From: JAZRWQ01 sp045541395
GTDB taxonomy: Bacteria > Bacillota > Clostridia > Oscillospirales > UMGS1783
Direction of reading: 5' to 3'
DNA: 64,000 nucleotides
Assembly (NCBI GenBank): GCA_045541395.1
Contig: JAZQIZ010000031.1
Coordinates: forward strand, 13,453 to 77,452
The position numbers and the translations under genes are program-made. This document shows, piece after piece, positions 8,224-17,149 of this stretch. How positions within the stretch are numbered: the stretch's first letter is position 1; each line of letters opens with the position of its first letter. The notes beneath the pieces are model-generated. The model made no database searches and was not told the origin of the DNA. It saw only the letters and a list, made by a program, of their open reading frames with translations.

Positions 8224-9237
8224 ATGAGCAAGCTTTTTATACCTGAAGGCTATAAGCCTGCCCTTTCTCTTTACGATACCCAGAAGGCTATTGGCCTTAT
8301 TAAGCGTCTTTTTGCCGACACCCTTAGCGCCGCTTTAAATATAAGCCGCGTTTCCTCTCCCCTTTTTGTTGAAAGTGATTCCGGCCTTAACGATGACCTT
8401 AACGGTGTTGAAAGAGCGGTTGCCTTTGATATTAAGGATACCAACAAGGAAGCTCAGGTAGTTCATTCTTTGGCAAAATGGAAGCGCCTTGCGTTAAAAG
8501 AATACGATTTTCATATTGGCAAGGGCCTTTACTGCGATATGAACGCTATTCGACGCGATGAGGAGCTTGATAATATTCATTCCATATACGTTGACCAGTG
8601 GGACTGGGAAAAGGCAATAAACAAGGAAGACAGAACCGAGGCGTATTTACGAAAGACGGTTGAGGATATTGTTGATTCCATTTACCGCACCGCCGTTACC
8701 CTGCGCTCTATTTTCCCTCAGCTTGCCACCACCCCTATGATCCACCGAAACATTACCTTTATTACTACCCAGGAATTAGAAGATATGTACCCCGATCTTA
8801 CTCCCAAGGAAAGGGAGAACGCAATTTGCAAGGAGCACAACACTGTATTTTTAATGCAGATAGGCAAGGTTTTAAATTCCGGCCAAAAACACGACGGCAG
8901 AGCCCCCGACTACGATGACTGGGAATTAAACGGTGACCTTTTATTCTGGAACCACACCTTAGGCCAGGCGTTTGAAATTTCCTCTATGGGAATAAGAGTA
9001 AGCCCTGAATCGTTAGACAGGCAGTTAACTTTGGCAAACTGCGATCACAGAAGAAATTACCCCTTCCACAAGGCGCTTTTAAAGGGTGAACTTCCCTACT
9101 CTATAGGCGGCGGCATTGGCCAGAGCCGTTTATGTATGCTCCTTATGGGCAGCGCACATATAGGCGAGGTTCAATCCTCCATTTGGGATAACGCAACCTT
9201 GGAAGGCTGTAAAAAAGCAGGAATACATATTTTATAA
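8224..9237 (+). CDS. asnA: aspartate--ammonia ligase (ammonia-dependent asparagine synthetase)
   Basis: A 337-residue AsnA, the ATP-dependent enzyme that makes asparagine from aspartate and free ammonia; it is structurally related to class II aspartyl-tRNA synthetases. Family signatures include RVSSPLFVESDSGLNDDLNG, VVHSLAKWKRLAL, the aminoacyl-synthetase-like YVDQWDWEK and the C-terminal SIGGGIGQSRLCMLLMG with the ATP-binding Arg. Length matches the family (about 330). Ribosome-binding site AGGAAGTG. It has its own promoter and is followed by a strong terminator, so it is monocistronic. Confidence 0.96.
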   Translation: MSKLFIPEGYKPALSLYDTQKAIGLIKRLFADTLSAALNISRVSSPLFVESDSGLNDDLNGVERAVAFDIKDTNKEAQVVHSLAKWKRLALKEYDFHIGKGLYCDMNAIRRDEELDNIHSIYVDQWDWEKAINKEDRTEAYLRKTVEDIVDSIYRTAVTLRSIFPQLATTPMIHRNITFITTQELEDMYPDLTPKERENAICKEHNTVFLMQIGKVLNSGQKHDGRAPDYDDWELNGDLLFWNHTLGQAFEISSMGIRVSPESLDRQLTLANCDHRRNYPFHKALLKGELPYSIGGGIGQSRLCMLLMGSAHIGEVQSSIWDNATLEGCKKAGIHIL

Positions 9238-9240
9238 TAA

Positions 9241-9266
9241 AAAACCTCCCTTAAAACGGGAGGTTT
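9241..9266. terminator. bidirectional terminator between asnA and alcohol dehydrogenase
   Basis: Hairpin AAAACCTCCC-TTAAAA-CGGGAGGTTTT with a T run on the plus strand and an A run before it. Confidence 0.85.
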
Positions 9267-9274
9267 TTTATATA

Positions 9275-10462
9275 TTACAGCGAATTGCGAATTATAAGCT
9301 CCAGGTCTGCGGCGGTGGGCACTTTAACATGAGTAAGCCAGATAGGATGGTCAAAGCCTAAGTTTTTATCAAGATAATCCATTATGGCGGGAATATCATT
9401 TTCAGTAACCCCGAAATCTGAAAGACGTTTATTAATACCGCACTGCTCTTTAATTTCGGTTATTACAGAGCTTAAAGCCTTGGCCTGTTCATCTACGGAA
9501 AGAGCGCCAAGCTCCGGCCTTAAGGCAACGGCAACGTCTGCAAGGCGCTGTTTGCCTTCAGGGTAGGTCCAGTTTATGATTGCCTCCAAGGTCACAGCCA
9601 GGGTTTGGCCGTGTGACATTTTGAAAAGACCGCTTAACTGCTGACCGATAAGGTGGCCGATGGTAGTATTGGTTAAAAGAAGATTATAACCTGCAAGATT
9701 TGATGCGTAAGCCAGATCTGTACGGGCCTCAATATCATCGCCGTTTTTAACCGCCTTAACAAGGGATCTGCCAATAAGACGTATGGCATGAAGAGCGGTT
9801 GCCTCGGATAAATTGGATGAGGTTGAAAGCATATAGGACTCGAAAGCATGGCAGAAGGCATCTATACCCGTATATGCGGTTTGCTCGGGAGGCAGGCCTA
9901 CTGTCAGAGCAGGATCCACCAGCGACAGATCGGGGATCATACAGGGGCTTGATATACCCGACTTGACCTTCTTAACGTGATTGGATATAACCGCGCCCTT
10001 GGACATCTCACTTCCCGTGCCGGAAGTGGTTGGAATTGCAACAAGAGGAAGCTTACCGTTGGTTACGGCTTTAGGGCAACCTACAGTGCCGTCTTCCATA
10101 GTCTGGGCACAGTATTCCCAGCAAAGGCCCTCATTTTTTGCAAGGACTGCAGCGGCCTTTGCAGCATCGATACAGCTTCCGCCGCCGAAAGCGATCACAA
10201 AGTCACAGCCTTCTTTTTTTATAATCTCAACGCATTTATCGACTTCAGTACAATCGGGGTCGGGGTTAAAATCAAAGAAGAATACACTTTCGATCCCATT
10301 TTCCCTCAAAAGAAGTGATACCCTTTGATGATACTGAGAATCTTTAAAAAACTTATCCATCAAAACGCAGGCCTTTTTACCCATATCCTTTACGTAAAGG
10401 CCCAGATTATCTATCTCTCCTACGCCAAGATGCGCGTTATAATTAATTTGCAAGTCAGACAT
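9275..10462 (-). CDS. iron-containing alcohol dehydrogenase
   Basis: A 395-residue group III (Fe-dependent) alcohol dehydrogenase. The NAD-binding signature is FGGGSCIDAAKA, the family signature is PTTSGTGSEMSKGAV, and the metal-binding His residues sit in GIDAFCHAFESYM and TTIGHLIGQQLSGLFKMSHGQ. It reduces aldehydes or ketones, or oxidises alcohols, with NAD(P)H. It lies 14 nt downstream of a GH36 lipoprotein gene with a GGAGGAA ribosome-binding site, so it ends the saccharide operon. In that setting it could reduce fermentation aldehydes or a sugar-derived aldehyde. The substrate cannot be read from sequence. Confidence 0.9.
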   Translation of the reverse strand: MSDLQINYNAHLGVGEIDNLGLYVKDMGKKACVLMDKFFKDSQYHQRVSLLLRENGIESVFFFDFNPDPDCTEVDKCVEIIKKEGCDFVIAFGGGSCIDAAKAAAVLAKNEGLCWEYCAQTMEDGTVGCPKAVTNGKLPLVAIPTTSGTGSEMSKGAVISNHVKKVKSGISSPCMIPDLSLVDPALTVGLPPEQTAYTGIDAFCHAFESYMLSTSSNLSEATALHAIRLIGRSLVKAVKNGDDIEARTDLAYASNLAGYNLLLTNTTIGHLIGQQLSGLFKMSHGQTLAVTLEAIINWTYPEGKQRLADVAVALRPELGALSVDEQAKALSSVITEIKEQCGINKRLSDFGVTENDIPAIMDYLDKNLGFDHPIWLTHVKVPTAADLELIIRNSL

Positions 10463-10476
10463 TTAAATTCCTCCGA

Positions 10477-12618
10477 TCAAACAGGCTTATAAGTAAATAT
10501 TTTGGCGGTGTATACTTCTTCTATATTTACAGTGAAACCATTTGTCATAAGCTCAAGCCCTGTAAATACAGCGGGCTCATTGGTATCAATATCGGTTACA
10601 ATATAAGAAGCATTAGCATCAAGCCCCGAAAGGTAATAGGTTTGGGTGGTTTCGGTGCTTTCCCCTCTCTTAAACACCTGAATTATGCCTGTGGAGGTTT
10701 TATAATCGTTAAACTGCCAAGCCATCCAGGTATTTTCCGTATCATTAAAGGGAGTAAGGGGATAATAGTCCTGAGTAAGAAATGGGGCATAAGCCAGACT
10801 TTCATCTATAAACTCTTTTTTATAAGCAACCTGACCTTCATGATTCTGCTCCATGGGAGTGAAGGAATAGCCGTTAGAGGTAAAAAGCTCGGAACGGGAA
10901 GCGTATTTATCATTAACGTAAATGCCGTGGCCGGAATAGGGCATATAGAAATTAATACCCCAGCTCTGACACTGAGCAATTATAGGGCCTTTATTGTTAT
11001 CGTCACGCCAAAGAGCAACCGAGCGCTTGGTGGATTCCAGATCAAGACGCTTGCCGCCGGAGGCACAGTTATCTATATAGGTACCGGTATGCTCAAGAAT
11101 TGCATCGAAATACCTTAGATAGTTGATTATATAGCGGTTTTCAACGTAACCCTTACGGCCCTCTTCTTCTATAGATTGCCAATATGATTTAAGGGATGCG
11201 CCGCCGTTTAAATTACAGTCCTGTCTGTAAATATCAACGCCGTTTTCGGTAATATGATTGCAGATATAATCTATGAGCCAATCGGTAGCTTCATCGTTGG
11301 ACAAATTAAAGCAATGCCAGCCCGAAACGTTCTCGATTATATAATCGGTACCCTTGAATCTGTTATAAAAATCTGAGTTGGTAACAAGTCTTTCAGGCTC
11401 ATACCACAGAATAAGACCCAGACCGTTTTCATGGAGCTTATCTGTAATAGGCTTCAAAGTGCCGTTAAAACGCTCCTGTGAGGGGGTCCAGCTGCCTGTG
11501 TCGGTCCAGGATGTAGAATCGTTGGCCATATCATACCAGCCTGCATCCATTTGCCAATAGGTTATCCCAAGATCCTTCTGTGCCCACCATTCAATGGCCT
11601 TAAGCTGATTTTCGGTGGTGGCCTTTACCGTAAGGGCAGTATAGCCTGCGGTATTGCCGAATATGTTTGTTTTAATAGGTTCACCGTTGGGCTGAGGCAT
11701 AGCAATATTATAAACCCATCTTCTCCAAAGGTTTTGGGAGCGCATAAAGTCCTTTTCCCAGAAAAGGAGAGTGATCAACGGGGAGCGTATCTGCTCACCG
11801 GGCTTAAGGTAGGTATTAAGGCTTTCCTGTTTTGCTACTACGCTTACGCCCTGGGCGGTATTTTCAAAATTAGTTGCCCATTGTCCGGACCAGCCGTTTG
11901 AAATAAACACGCCTTCCTTACCCCAAGCAGCCTTTTCATTTTCCCACTGCAGGTTTGCATAGGGAGCCCAGGTAACAGAGGATTTACCGCCTGAACCTGA
12001 AAGCATTTTTTTAGCGCCTTCCTCTAATATCCTTGCTTCCGCCTTAAAAGACTCGGTGGATTCATGGCTTCCTTCGAAGGTTGTAAGGGTGATATCGCCC
12101 TGATTATCCTGTGCGAAGGTGTCTGTAAGGCCGTAAAATTCGGATATTTGTTCAGAATTTTCATTACCCGTATTGGAGAGCCACACGGTCCATTCTATAA
12201 TTGCATACTCTTTATAGAGAGTAGCATATACGGTAACTGTAATGGGGCAACCTTTCTTTACATAGGTTAAGGTCCAATCGGTTCGAACCTCGGTATCGGC
12301 GGTTTCTTCTGCGGTAAGATCCCAATTCTTTATATCCTCAGCAAAGGAGATTTCGCCTATTTTAAAATCAAAGGCACTGTCTTTGGTTCCGGCCGCTTTC
12401 AGAATATGATTTTTTAAATACTTTTCCGCTTTCCTCAGTTCATTTTTGGTTGTGTTTGTATGAGCAGAATCCAAAGCATATTCTCTATCCATAAAGAAAT
12501 ACTGAATATCTTCACCCTTATTTGCACTAAGAGCATAAGCGGTTTCTTCCGGTGCGCAGGCACCAAGGATTCCGACACAAACTGAAACCAATAGGATCAT
12601 GGCTATAATTTTTTTCAC
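10477..12618 (-). CDS. GH36-type alpha-galactosidase-like lipoprotein, copy 1
   Basis: A 713-residue secreted lipoprotein: signal peptide with lipobox LGAC, so it is anchored on the outer face of the membrane. An N-terminal domain (about residues 40-130) starts at YFFMDREYALDS. The GH36/GH-D barrel shows QMDAGWYDM, LGLILWYEPERLV, IYRQDCNLNGG (Asp at the nucleophile place) and DNCASGGKRLDLE (Asp at the acid/base place). It is the third of three tandem paralogues and is separated from copy 2 by a terminator. A weak promoter may lie just upstream. The fold and clan are clear; alpha-galactosidase versus alpha-N-acetylgalactosaminidase cannot be decided. Confidence 0.85.
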   Translation of the reverse strand: MKKIIAMILLVSVCVGILGACAPEETAYALSANKGEDIQYFFMDREYALDSAHTNTTKNELRKAEKYLKNHILKAAGTKDSAFDFKIGEISFAEDIKNWDLTAEETADTEVRTDWTLTYVKKGCPITVTVYATLYKEYAIIEWTVWLSNTGNENSEQISEFYGLTDTFAQDNQGDITLTTFEGSHESTESFKAEARILEEGAKKMLSGSGGKSSVTWAPYANLQWENEKAAWGKEGVFISNGWSGQWATNFENTAQGVSVVAKQESLNTYLKPGEQIRSPLITLLFWEKDFMRSQNLWRRWVYNIAMPQPNGEPIKTNIFGNTAGYTALTVKATTENQLKAIEWWAQKDLGITYWQMDAGWYDMANDSTSWTDTGSWTPSQERFNGTLKPITDKLHENGLGLILWYEPERLVTNSDFYNRFKGTDYIIENVSGWHCFNLSNDEATDWLIDYICNHITENGVDIYRQDCNLNGGASLKSYWQSIEEEGRKGYVENRYIINYLRYFDAILEHTGTYIDNCASGGKRLDLESTKRSVALWRDDNNKGPIIAQCQSWGINFYMPYSGHGIYVNDKYASRSELFTSNGYSFTPMEQNHEGQVAYKKEFIDESLAYAPFLTQDYYPLTPFNDTENTWMAWQFNDYKTSTGIIQVFKRGESTETTQTYYLSGLDANASYIVTDIDTNEPAVFTGLELMTNGFTVNIEEVYTAKIFTYKPV

Positions 12619-12674
12619 TTTTCTTGCCTCCGATTTTGTTTTTTATAATGTACCATATTTTTTTGCAAAAGGCA

Positions 12675-12707
12675 ATAAAAAAAGTTGCAAAGCATTTGCT
12701 TTGCAAC
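12675..12707 (-). terminator. intrinsic terminator after GH36 copy 2
   Basis: On the minus strand a 10-bp perfect stem GTTGCAAAGC/GCTTTGCAAC is followed by seven T residues, between copies 2 and 1 of the GH36 genes. Copy 1 and the dehydrogenase may therefore be expressed less or separately. Confidence 0.85.
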
Positions 12708-12720
12708 TAATTTTTTAATA

Positions 12721-14886
12721 TTACTTTTCAACAGGAGCGTAATGGAACATCTTGCACTCACGCTGGCCGATAGCATCGCCGTGAGGCATATTAATTGTAA
12801 TGCCTTCGGTCATAAGCTTCTTACCGGAAACTTCATAGGTTTCTTCGGTATCAACGTCGGTAATAACGTACTTAGTGCCTGCATCAAGGCCGCTAAGCTT
12901 GTAGGTATGGGTACCTACGCCGTCACCTGCGCGCTTGAAGGCCTGAACGATACCGGAGGATGTTTCGGGATCGTTATACTGCCAAGCCATCCAGCAATAT
13001 TCGGTATTATCCCAAGCAGTAAGAGGATAGTAGTCACCTACTAAGTAGGGAGAATATTCTTTATGCTCAGCAAGAACCATCTGGCAGCCTGCAATATCTT
13101 CATCGTTAAGATGGTCGATCTGGTTGTAAGCAAAGCCTGTATACTGCATCATATTAGAACGGTATACGTAAGGATCGTCACTTAAGGTACCCTGACCGGA
13201 GTAAGGCATAAAGAAGTTGATGCCCCAGCTCTGGCACTGAGTAAGAGAAGGCTCATAGCACTTATCGTCTCTCCAAAGAGCAACTGCGCGCTTGGTGCAT
13301 TCCAGGTCAAGACGCTTGCCGCCGGAAGCGCAGTTATCAATAAAGGTACCTGTGTGTTCGTTAATAGCATCGAAGAACTTAAGGAAGTTTACAATGTAAC
13401 GGTTTTCATTATAACCTGTTCTGCCTTCTTCCTCATATTCTTTCCAATATGTCATAAGGGAAGCGCCGTCGTTCAGGTTGCAGTCCTGTCTGTAAATGTC
13501 AACGCCGTTATCATCAATGCACTTGCAGATGTAATCCGTAAGCCACTGAGCAGCTTCGTCATTAGAGAAGTTGAAGCAGTGCCAGCCTGCAATGTGCTCC
13601 ATATAATAATCCTTGCCCTTGAATTCATTGAAGATATAAGAGTTAGTAACAAGTCTTTCAGGCTCGAACCAAAGAATAAGACCCATACCTTCTTCATGGA
13701 GCTTATCGGAAATAGGCTTTAAGGTGCCGTTGAAACGCCTGATAGAAGGAGTCCAGGAACCGGTATCAACCCAGTCAGTAGAGTCGTTAGCCATATCGTA
13801 CCAGCCTGCGTCCATTTGCCAGTTATCTACGTTAAGGTCATAGCCTAACCAACGGTCAATAGCTTCTAACTGATTTTCGGTATCAGCCCAAACAGTAAGG
13901 CCGGTTTCAGCTGCGGTGTTACCGTGGGTCATAGTGGGGATAGGTTCACCGTTAGGCTGAGGCATAGCTACGTTATATACCCATCTTCTCCAAAGGTTCT
14001 GAGAACGCATAAAGTCCTTTTCCCAGAAGAGCATAGTAATAAGGGGTGAACGGATAGCATCGCCGGGGTTAAGATATGTGTTCAATCTTTCCTGGTTTGC
14101 AGTAATAGCAATACCCTCACCGGTATTTTCAACTCTGGTTTCCCACTGGCCGGTCCAGCCGTTGGAAATGAATACGCCTTCCTTGCCCCATTCGGCATCT
14201 TCATTAGCCCACTGAAGGTTAAGGTAAGGAGCCCATGTAACAGAGGATTTACCGCCGGTACCGTTAGTACCCTTAAATTTGCCCTCTTCAATTACCATAG
14301 AGTTGGGCTTGAAGGATGCATAGTCTTCATGGCTGCCTTCGTAGAAGGTGCATCTAAACTCGCCATCTGCAAATTCTTCGCCGAAGGTATCATTAAGAGC
14401 TAAAAGCTCGGTGATCTGGCCGGTCTTTTCATTGCTGATATTGGTAATCCATACGGTCCACTCAATAACAGCATATTCTTTATAAAGGGTTGCATAAACG
14501 TCAACCTGAAGGGGGTTGCCGTCTTTGGTGTAGGTTAAAGTCCAATCAGTCTTAACTTCATCATCGCCTGTCTGCTCGGTCTTGAGAGTCCAGTTAGCAA
14601 TATCCTCAGCAAAGGACTTGCCGTCCAGTAAGAAATCAAAAGCAGAGTCGCCGTTTTTTGCAGCTTCAAGGATCTTGGTGGTAAGATACTCTTCAGCCTT
14701 ATCAAGCTCAGCCTGAATGGTGTCAACGTTGGAAGCGTCAAGAGCATATTCTCTGTCCATAAAGAAATAAGCATCTTTATCTTCGATCTCATTGGATATC
14801 TTTATAAGCTTACCTTCCTGAGAGCAGCCTGCAAAAAGGCTTAAGCACATAATAAGAAGTAAAAGCGCAGATACTATTCTTTTCAT
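12721..14886 (-). CDS. GH36-type alpha-galactosidase-like lipoprotein, copy 2
   Basis: A 721-residue paralogue of the flanking genes. The signal peptide ends FAGC (lipobox). It has the same N-terminal YFFMDREYALDA domain, then the barrel with QMDAGWYDM, GMGLILWFEPERLV, IYRQDCNLNDG (nucleophile Asp) and DNCASGGKRLDLE (acid/base Asp), and a small C-terminal beta domain (LSGLDAGTKYVITDVDTEE). The ribosome-binding site is AGGAGGTAACTAA. An intergenic hairpin without a T run (about 14934-14958) separates it from copy 3, which may affect mRNA processing. Extracellular removal of alpha-linked terminal galactose-type sugars is the likely job. Confidence 0.86.
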   Translation of the reverse strand: MKRIVSALLLLIMCLSLFAGCSQEGKLIKISNEIEDKDAYFFMDREYALDASNVDTIQAELDKAEEYLTTKILEAAKNGDSAFDFLLDGKSFAEDIANWTLKTEQTGDDEVKTDWTLTYTKDGNPLQVDVYATLYKEYAVIEWTVWITNISNEKTGQITELLALNDTFGEEFADGEFRCTFYEGSHEDYASFKPNSMVIEEGKFKGTNGTGGKSSVTWAPYLNLQWANEDAEWGKEGVFISNGWTGQWETRVENTGEGIAITANQERLNTYLNPGDAIRSPLITMLFWEKDFMRSQNLWRRWVYNVAMPQPNGEPIPTMTHGNTAAETGLTVWADTENQLEAIDRWLGYDLNVDNWQMDAGWYDMANDSTDWVDTGSWTPSIRRFNGTLKPISDKLHEEGMGLILWFEPERLVTNSYIFNEFKGKDYYMEHIAGWHCFNFSNDEAAQWLTDYICKCIDDNGVDIYRQDCNLNDGASLMTYWKEYEEEGRTGYNENRYIVNFLKFFDAINEHTGTFIDNCASGGKRLDLECTKRAVALWRDDKCYEPSLTQCQSWGINFFMPYSGQGTLSDDPYVYRSNMMQYTGFAYNQIDHLNDEDIAGCQMVLAEHKEYSPYLVGDYYPLTAWDNTEYCWMAWQYNDPETSSGIVQAFKRAGDGVGTHTYKLSGLDAGTKYVITDVDTEETYEVSGKKLMTEGITINMPHGDAIGQRECKMFHYAPVEK

Positions 14887-14983
14887 TTAGTTACCTCCTA
14901 TAAATTTAGATTGTATTTTCTAAGCTCGCAGAAGGCTTAAAGCCTTCTGCGGCTTTTATAGATAAAACTCTAAGAGGAAATAA

Positions 14984-17149
14984 TTAAGCAACGGGAGCGT
15001 AGTGGAAGATCTTTGCGCCGAATTCGTCCTGAATGTTGATCTGAACACCGTCCTGCATAAGCTGCTGGCCGGTAAGCTCAACAAATTCGCCGGTATCAAT
15101 ATCTTCAACGTGGTAGGTAGTCTTAGCATCAAGACCGTTCAGGTAGAATATTGCGCTGTCCTGATCGGATTCCATACGCTTGAACATCTGAACAATACCT
15201 GTAGAGTCGGAAGCATCGTTATACTGCCAACCCATCCAGGCAGTCTCTTCCTGAGAGAAGGGAGTTAAGGGATAATAATCCTGAGTGAGATAATGAGCGT
15301 AGGTCTTATGCTCCTCAATAACCTGCTTGTGTAAATCAATATTAGCATCATTGATAACAGTCAGTTTCCAGGGGAAGCCTGTGTAGGTCATCATATTGGA
15401 ACGGAAGGTATAGGCCATAGTACCGCTCATCTGATCAAGAGAGCCCTGACCGGAGTAAGGCATAAAGAAGTTGATGCCCCAGCTCTGGCACTGAGTGAGA
15501 GTTGCTTCATAGCACTTATCGTCTCTCCAGAGAGCAACTGCGCGCTTGGTGGATTCAAGGTCAAGACGCTTACCGCCGGAAGCGCAGTTATCAATAAAGG
15601 TGCCTGTATGTTCAACGATAGCGTCGAAATATCTGAGATAGTTGATTATGTAACGGTTTTCAACATAACCTCTTCTGCCGTCCTCATCTAATTCCTGCCA
15701 GAAGGAGGAGAGAGAAGAGCCGTCGTTAAGGTTGCAGTCCTGTCTGTAAACGTCAACACCGTTTCTATCGATGTTATCGCACATATAATCAATAAGCCAA
15801 TCGGTTGCTTCGTCGCTGGAAAGGTTGAAGCAATGCCAGCCTGTAATAGACTGAATTATAAAATCGGTATCCTTGAACTGCTTGTGCCAATCGGAATAGG
15901 TTACAAGTCTTTCAGGTTCGTACCAAAGAATAAAGTCGATATCGTGTTTATCAAGCTCGTCAGCTATAGGTTTAAGAGTGCCGTTGAAACGCTTGTCGGA
16001 AGGCTCCCAGGAACCTGTATCCTGCCAAGCGGTGGAGCCGTTGGCCATATCATACCAGCCGGCGTCCATCTGCCATGCATCGATATCGAAGCCCAGTTCA
16101 ACCCACTGCTTAATAAAGTCGATCTGGTTTTCGGTGGTTGCCTTTACGGTAAGAGCAGTATCCTGAGCGGTGTTACCGTGGATCATAGTGGGGATAGGCT
16201 CGCCGTCAGGCTGAGGCATAGCTACGTTGTAAACCCATCTTCTCCAAAGGTTCTGAGAACGCATTAAGTCCTTTTCCCAGAAAAGAAGAGTCATAAGAGG
16301 AGAACGGATAGCTTCGCCGGGGTTAAGGTAGGTATCCAGTCTTTCCTGCTTAGCGGTTACTTCAACGCCGCCGCCGACATTCTGAACCTTGGTGGACCAC
16401 TGACCGGACCAGCCGTTGGAAATAAATACGCCTTCCTTGCCCCAGTCGGCATTTTCGTTTGCCCACTGAATGTTAACATAAGGAGACCAGGCAACGGAGG
16501 ATTTACCGCCGGTACCGCCAAGTAATCTGGATTTACCTAAATCAAGAGTCTTGGTTTCAGCTAAGAAGGAGGTATAATCTTCATGACCGCCTTCGAAGGT
16601 GGTTACACGGTATTCTCCGGAAGCTTCTTCACCGAATATATCATAAAGGGCGTTGAATGCATGGATCTGACCGGACTTTTCGCTGCCGGTGTTGGAGAGC
16701 CATACGGTCCATTCAATAATTGCGAATTCTTTGTAAAGGGTTGCATATACAGTAACTGTAATGGGGCAACCTTCCTTAACGTAGGTTAAGGTCCAATCGG
16801 TTTTGGTTTCGTCATCACCGGTCTGTTCGGTGGTGAGAGTCCAATTTGCAATATCTTCAGAGAAGGTGACATCGTCGATCATAAAATCGAAAGCAGTTTC
16901 ACCGTTTTTAGCTGCTTCAAGAATATACTTTGTAAGATATTCTTCAGCCTTCTTAAGTTCTTTTTCGGTAGTGTCAACACTGTCGGCGTCAACCGCGTAT
17001 TCTCTGTCCATAAAGAAATAAGCGTCTTTATCTTCAAGAACGTAGTTAAGCTTAATATCGCCGCCCTTAGCGCTACCTGCGGAGGAACAGCCTGCTATAA
17101 GGCTGAGAGCCATTATAAGAACCAGTATAATGCTTACTGTCTTTTTCAT
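14984..17149 (-). CDS. GH36-type alpha-galactosidase-like lipoprotein, copy 3
   Basis: A 721-residue lipoprotein (lipobox IAGC), first of the three tandem paralogues in transcription order. The motif set is the same: YFFMDREYAVDADS near residue 45, QMDAGWYDM, FILWYEPERLV, VYRQDCNLNDG (nucleophile Asp) and DNCASGGKRLDLE (acid/base Asp). Its ATG overlaps the stop of the upstream carbohydrate-binding-like surface protein by 4 nt (ATGA), which is firm evidence of co-translation. The overlap suggests that the anchored binding protein and this enzyme work on the same surface-bound substrate. Confidence 0.87.
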   Translation of the reverse strand: MKKTVSIILVLIMALSLIAGCSSAGSAKGGDIKLNYVLEDKDAYFFMDREYAVDADSVDTTEKELKKAEEYLTKYILEAAKNGETAFDFMIDDVTFSEDIANWTLTTEQTGDDETKTDWTLTYVKEGCPITVTVYATLYKEFAIIEWTVWLSNTGSEKSGQIHAFNALYDIFGEEASGEYRVTTFEGGHEDYTSFLAETKTLDLGKSRLLGGTGGKSSVAWSPYVNIQWANENADWGKEGVFISNGWSGQWSTKVQNVGGGVEVTAKQERLDTYLNPGEAIRSPLMTLLFWEKDLMRSQNLWRRWVYNVAMPQPDGEPIPTMIHGNTAQDTALTVKATTENQIDFIKQWVELGFDIDAWQMDAGWYDMANGSTAWQDTGSWEPSDKRFNGTLKPIADELDKHDIDFILWYEPERLVTYSDWHKQFKDTDFIIQSITGWHCFNLSSDEATDWLIDYMCDNIDRNGVDVYRQDCNLNDGSSLSSFWQELDEDGRRGYVENRYIINYLRYFDAIVEHTGTFIDNCASGGKRLDLESTKRAVALWRDDKCYEATLTQCQSWGINFFMPYSGQGSLDQMSGTMAYTFRSNMMTYTGFPWKLTVINDANIDLHKQVIEEHKTYAHYLTQDYYPLTPFSQEETAWMGWQYNDASDSTGIVQMFKRMESDQDSAIFYLNGLDAKTTYHVEDIDTGEFVELTGQQLMQDGVQINIQDEFGAKIFHYAPVA

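Noticed and set aside
14934..14958. Hairpin between GH36 copies 3 and 2 as a terminator
   Set aside because: The stem CGCAGAAGGC/GCCTTCTGCG is strong but no T run follows; more likely an mRNA processing or stability element.
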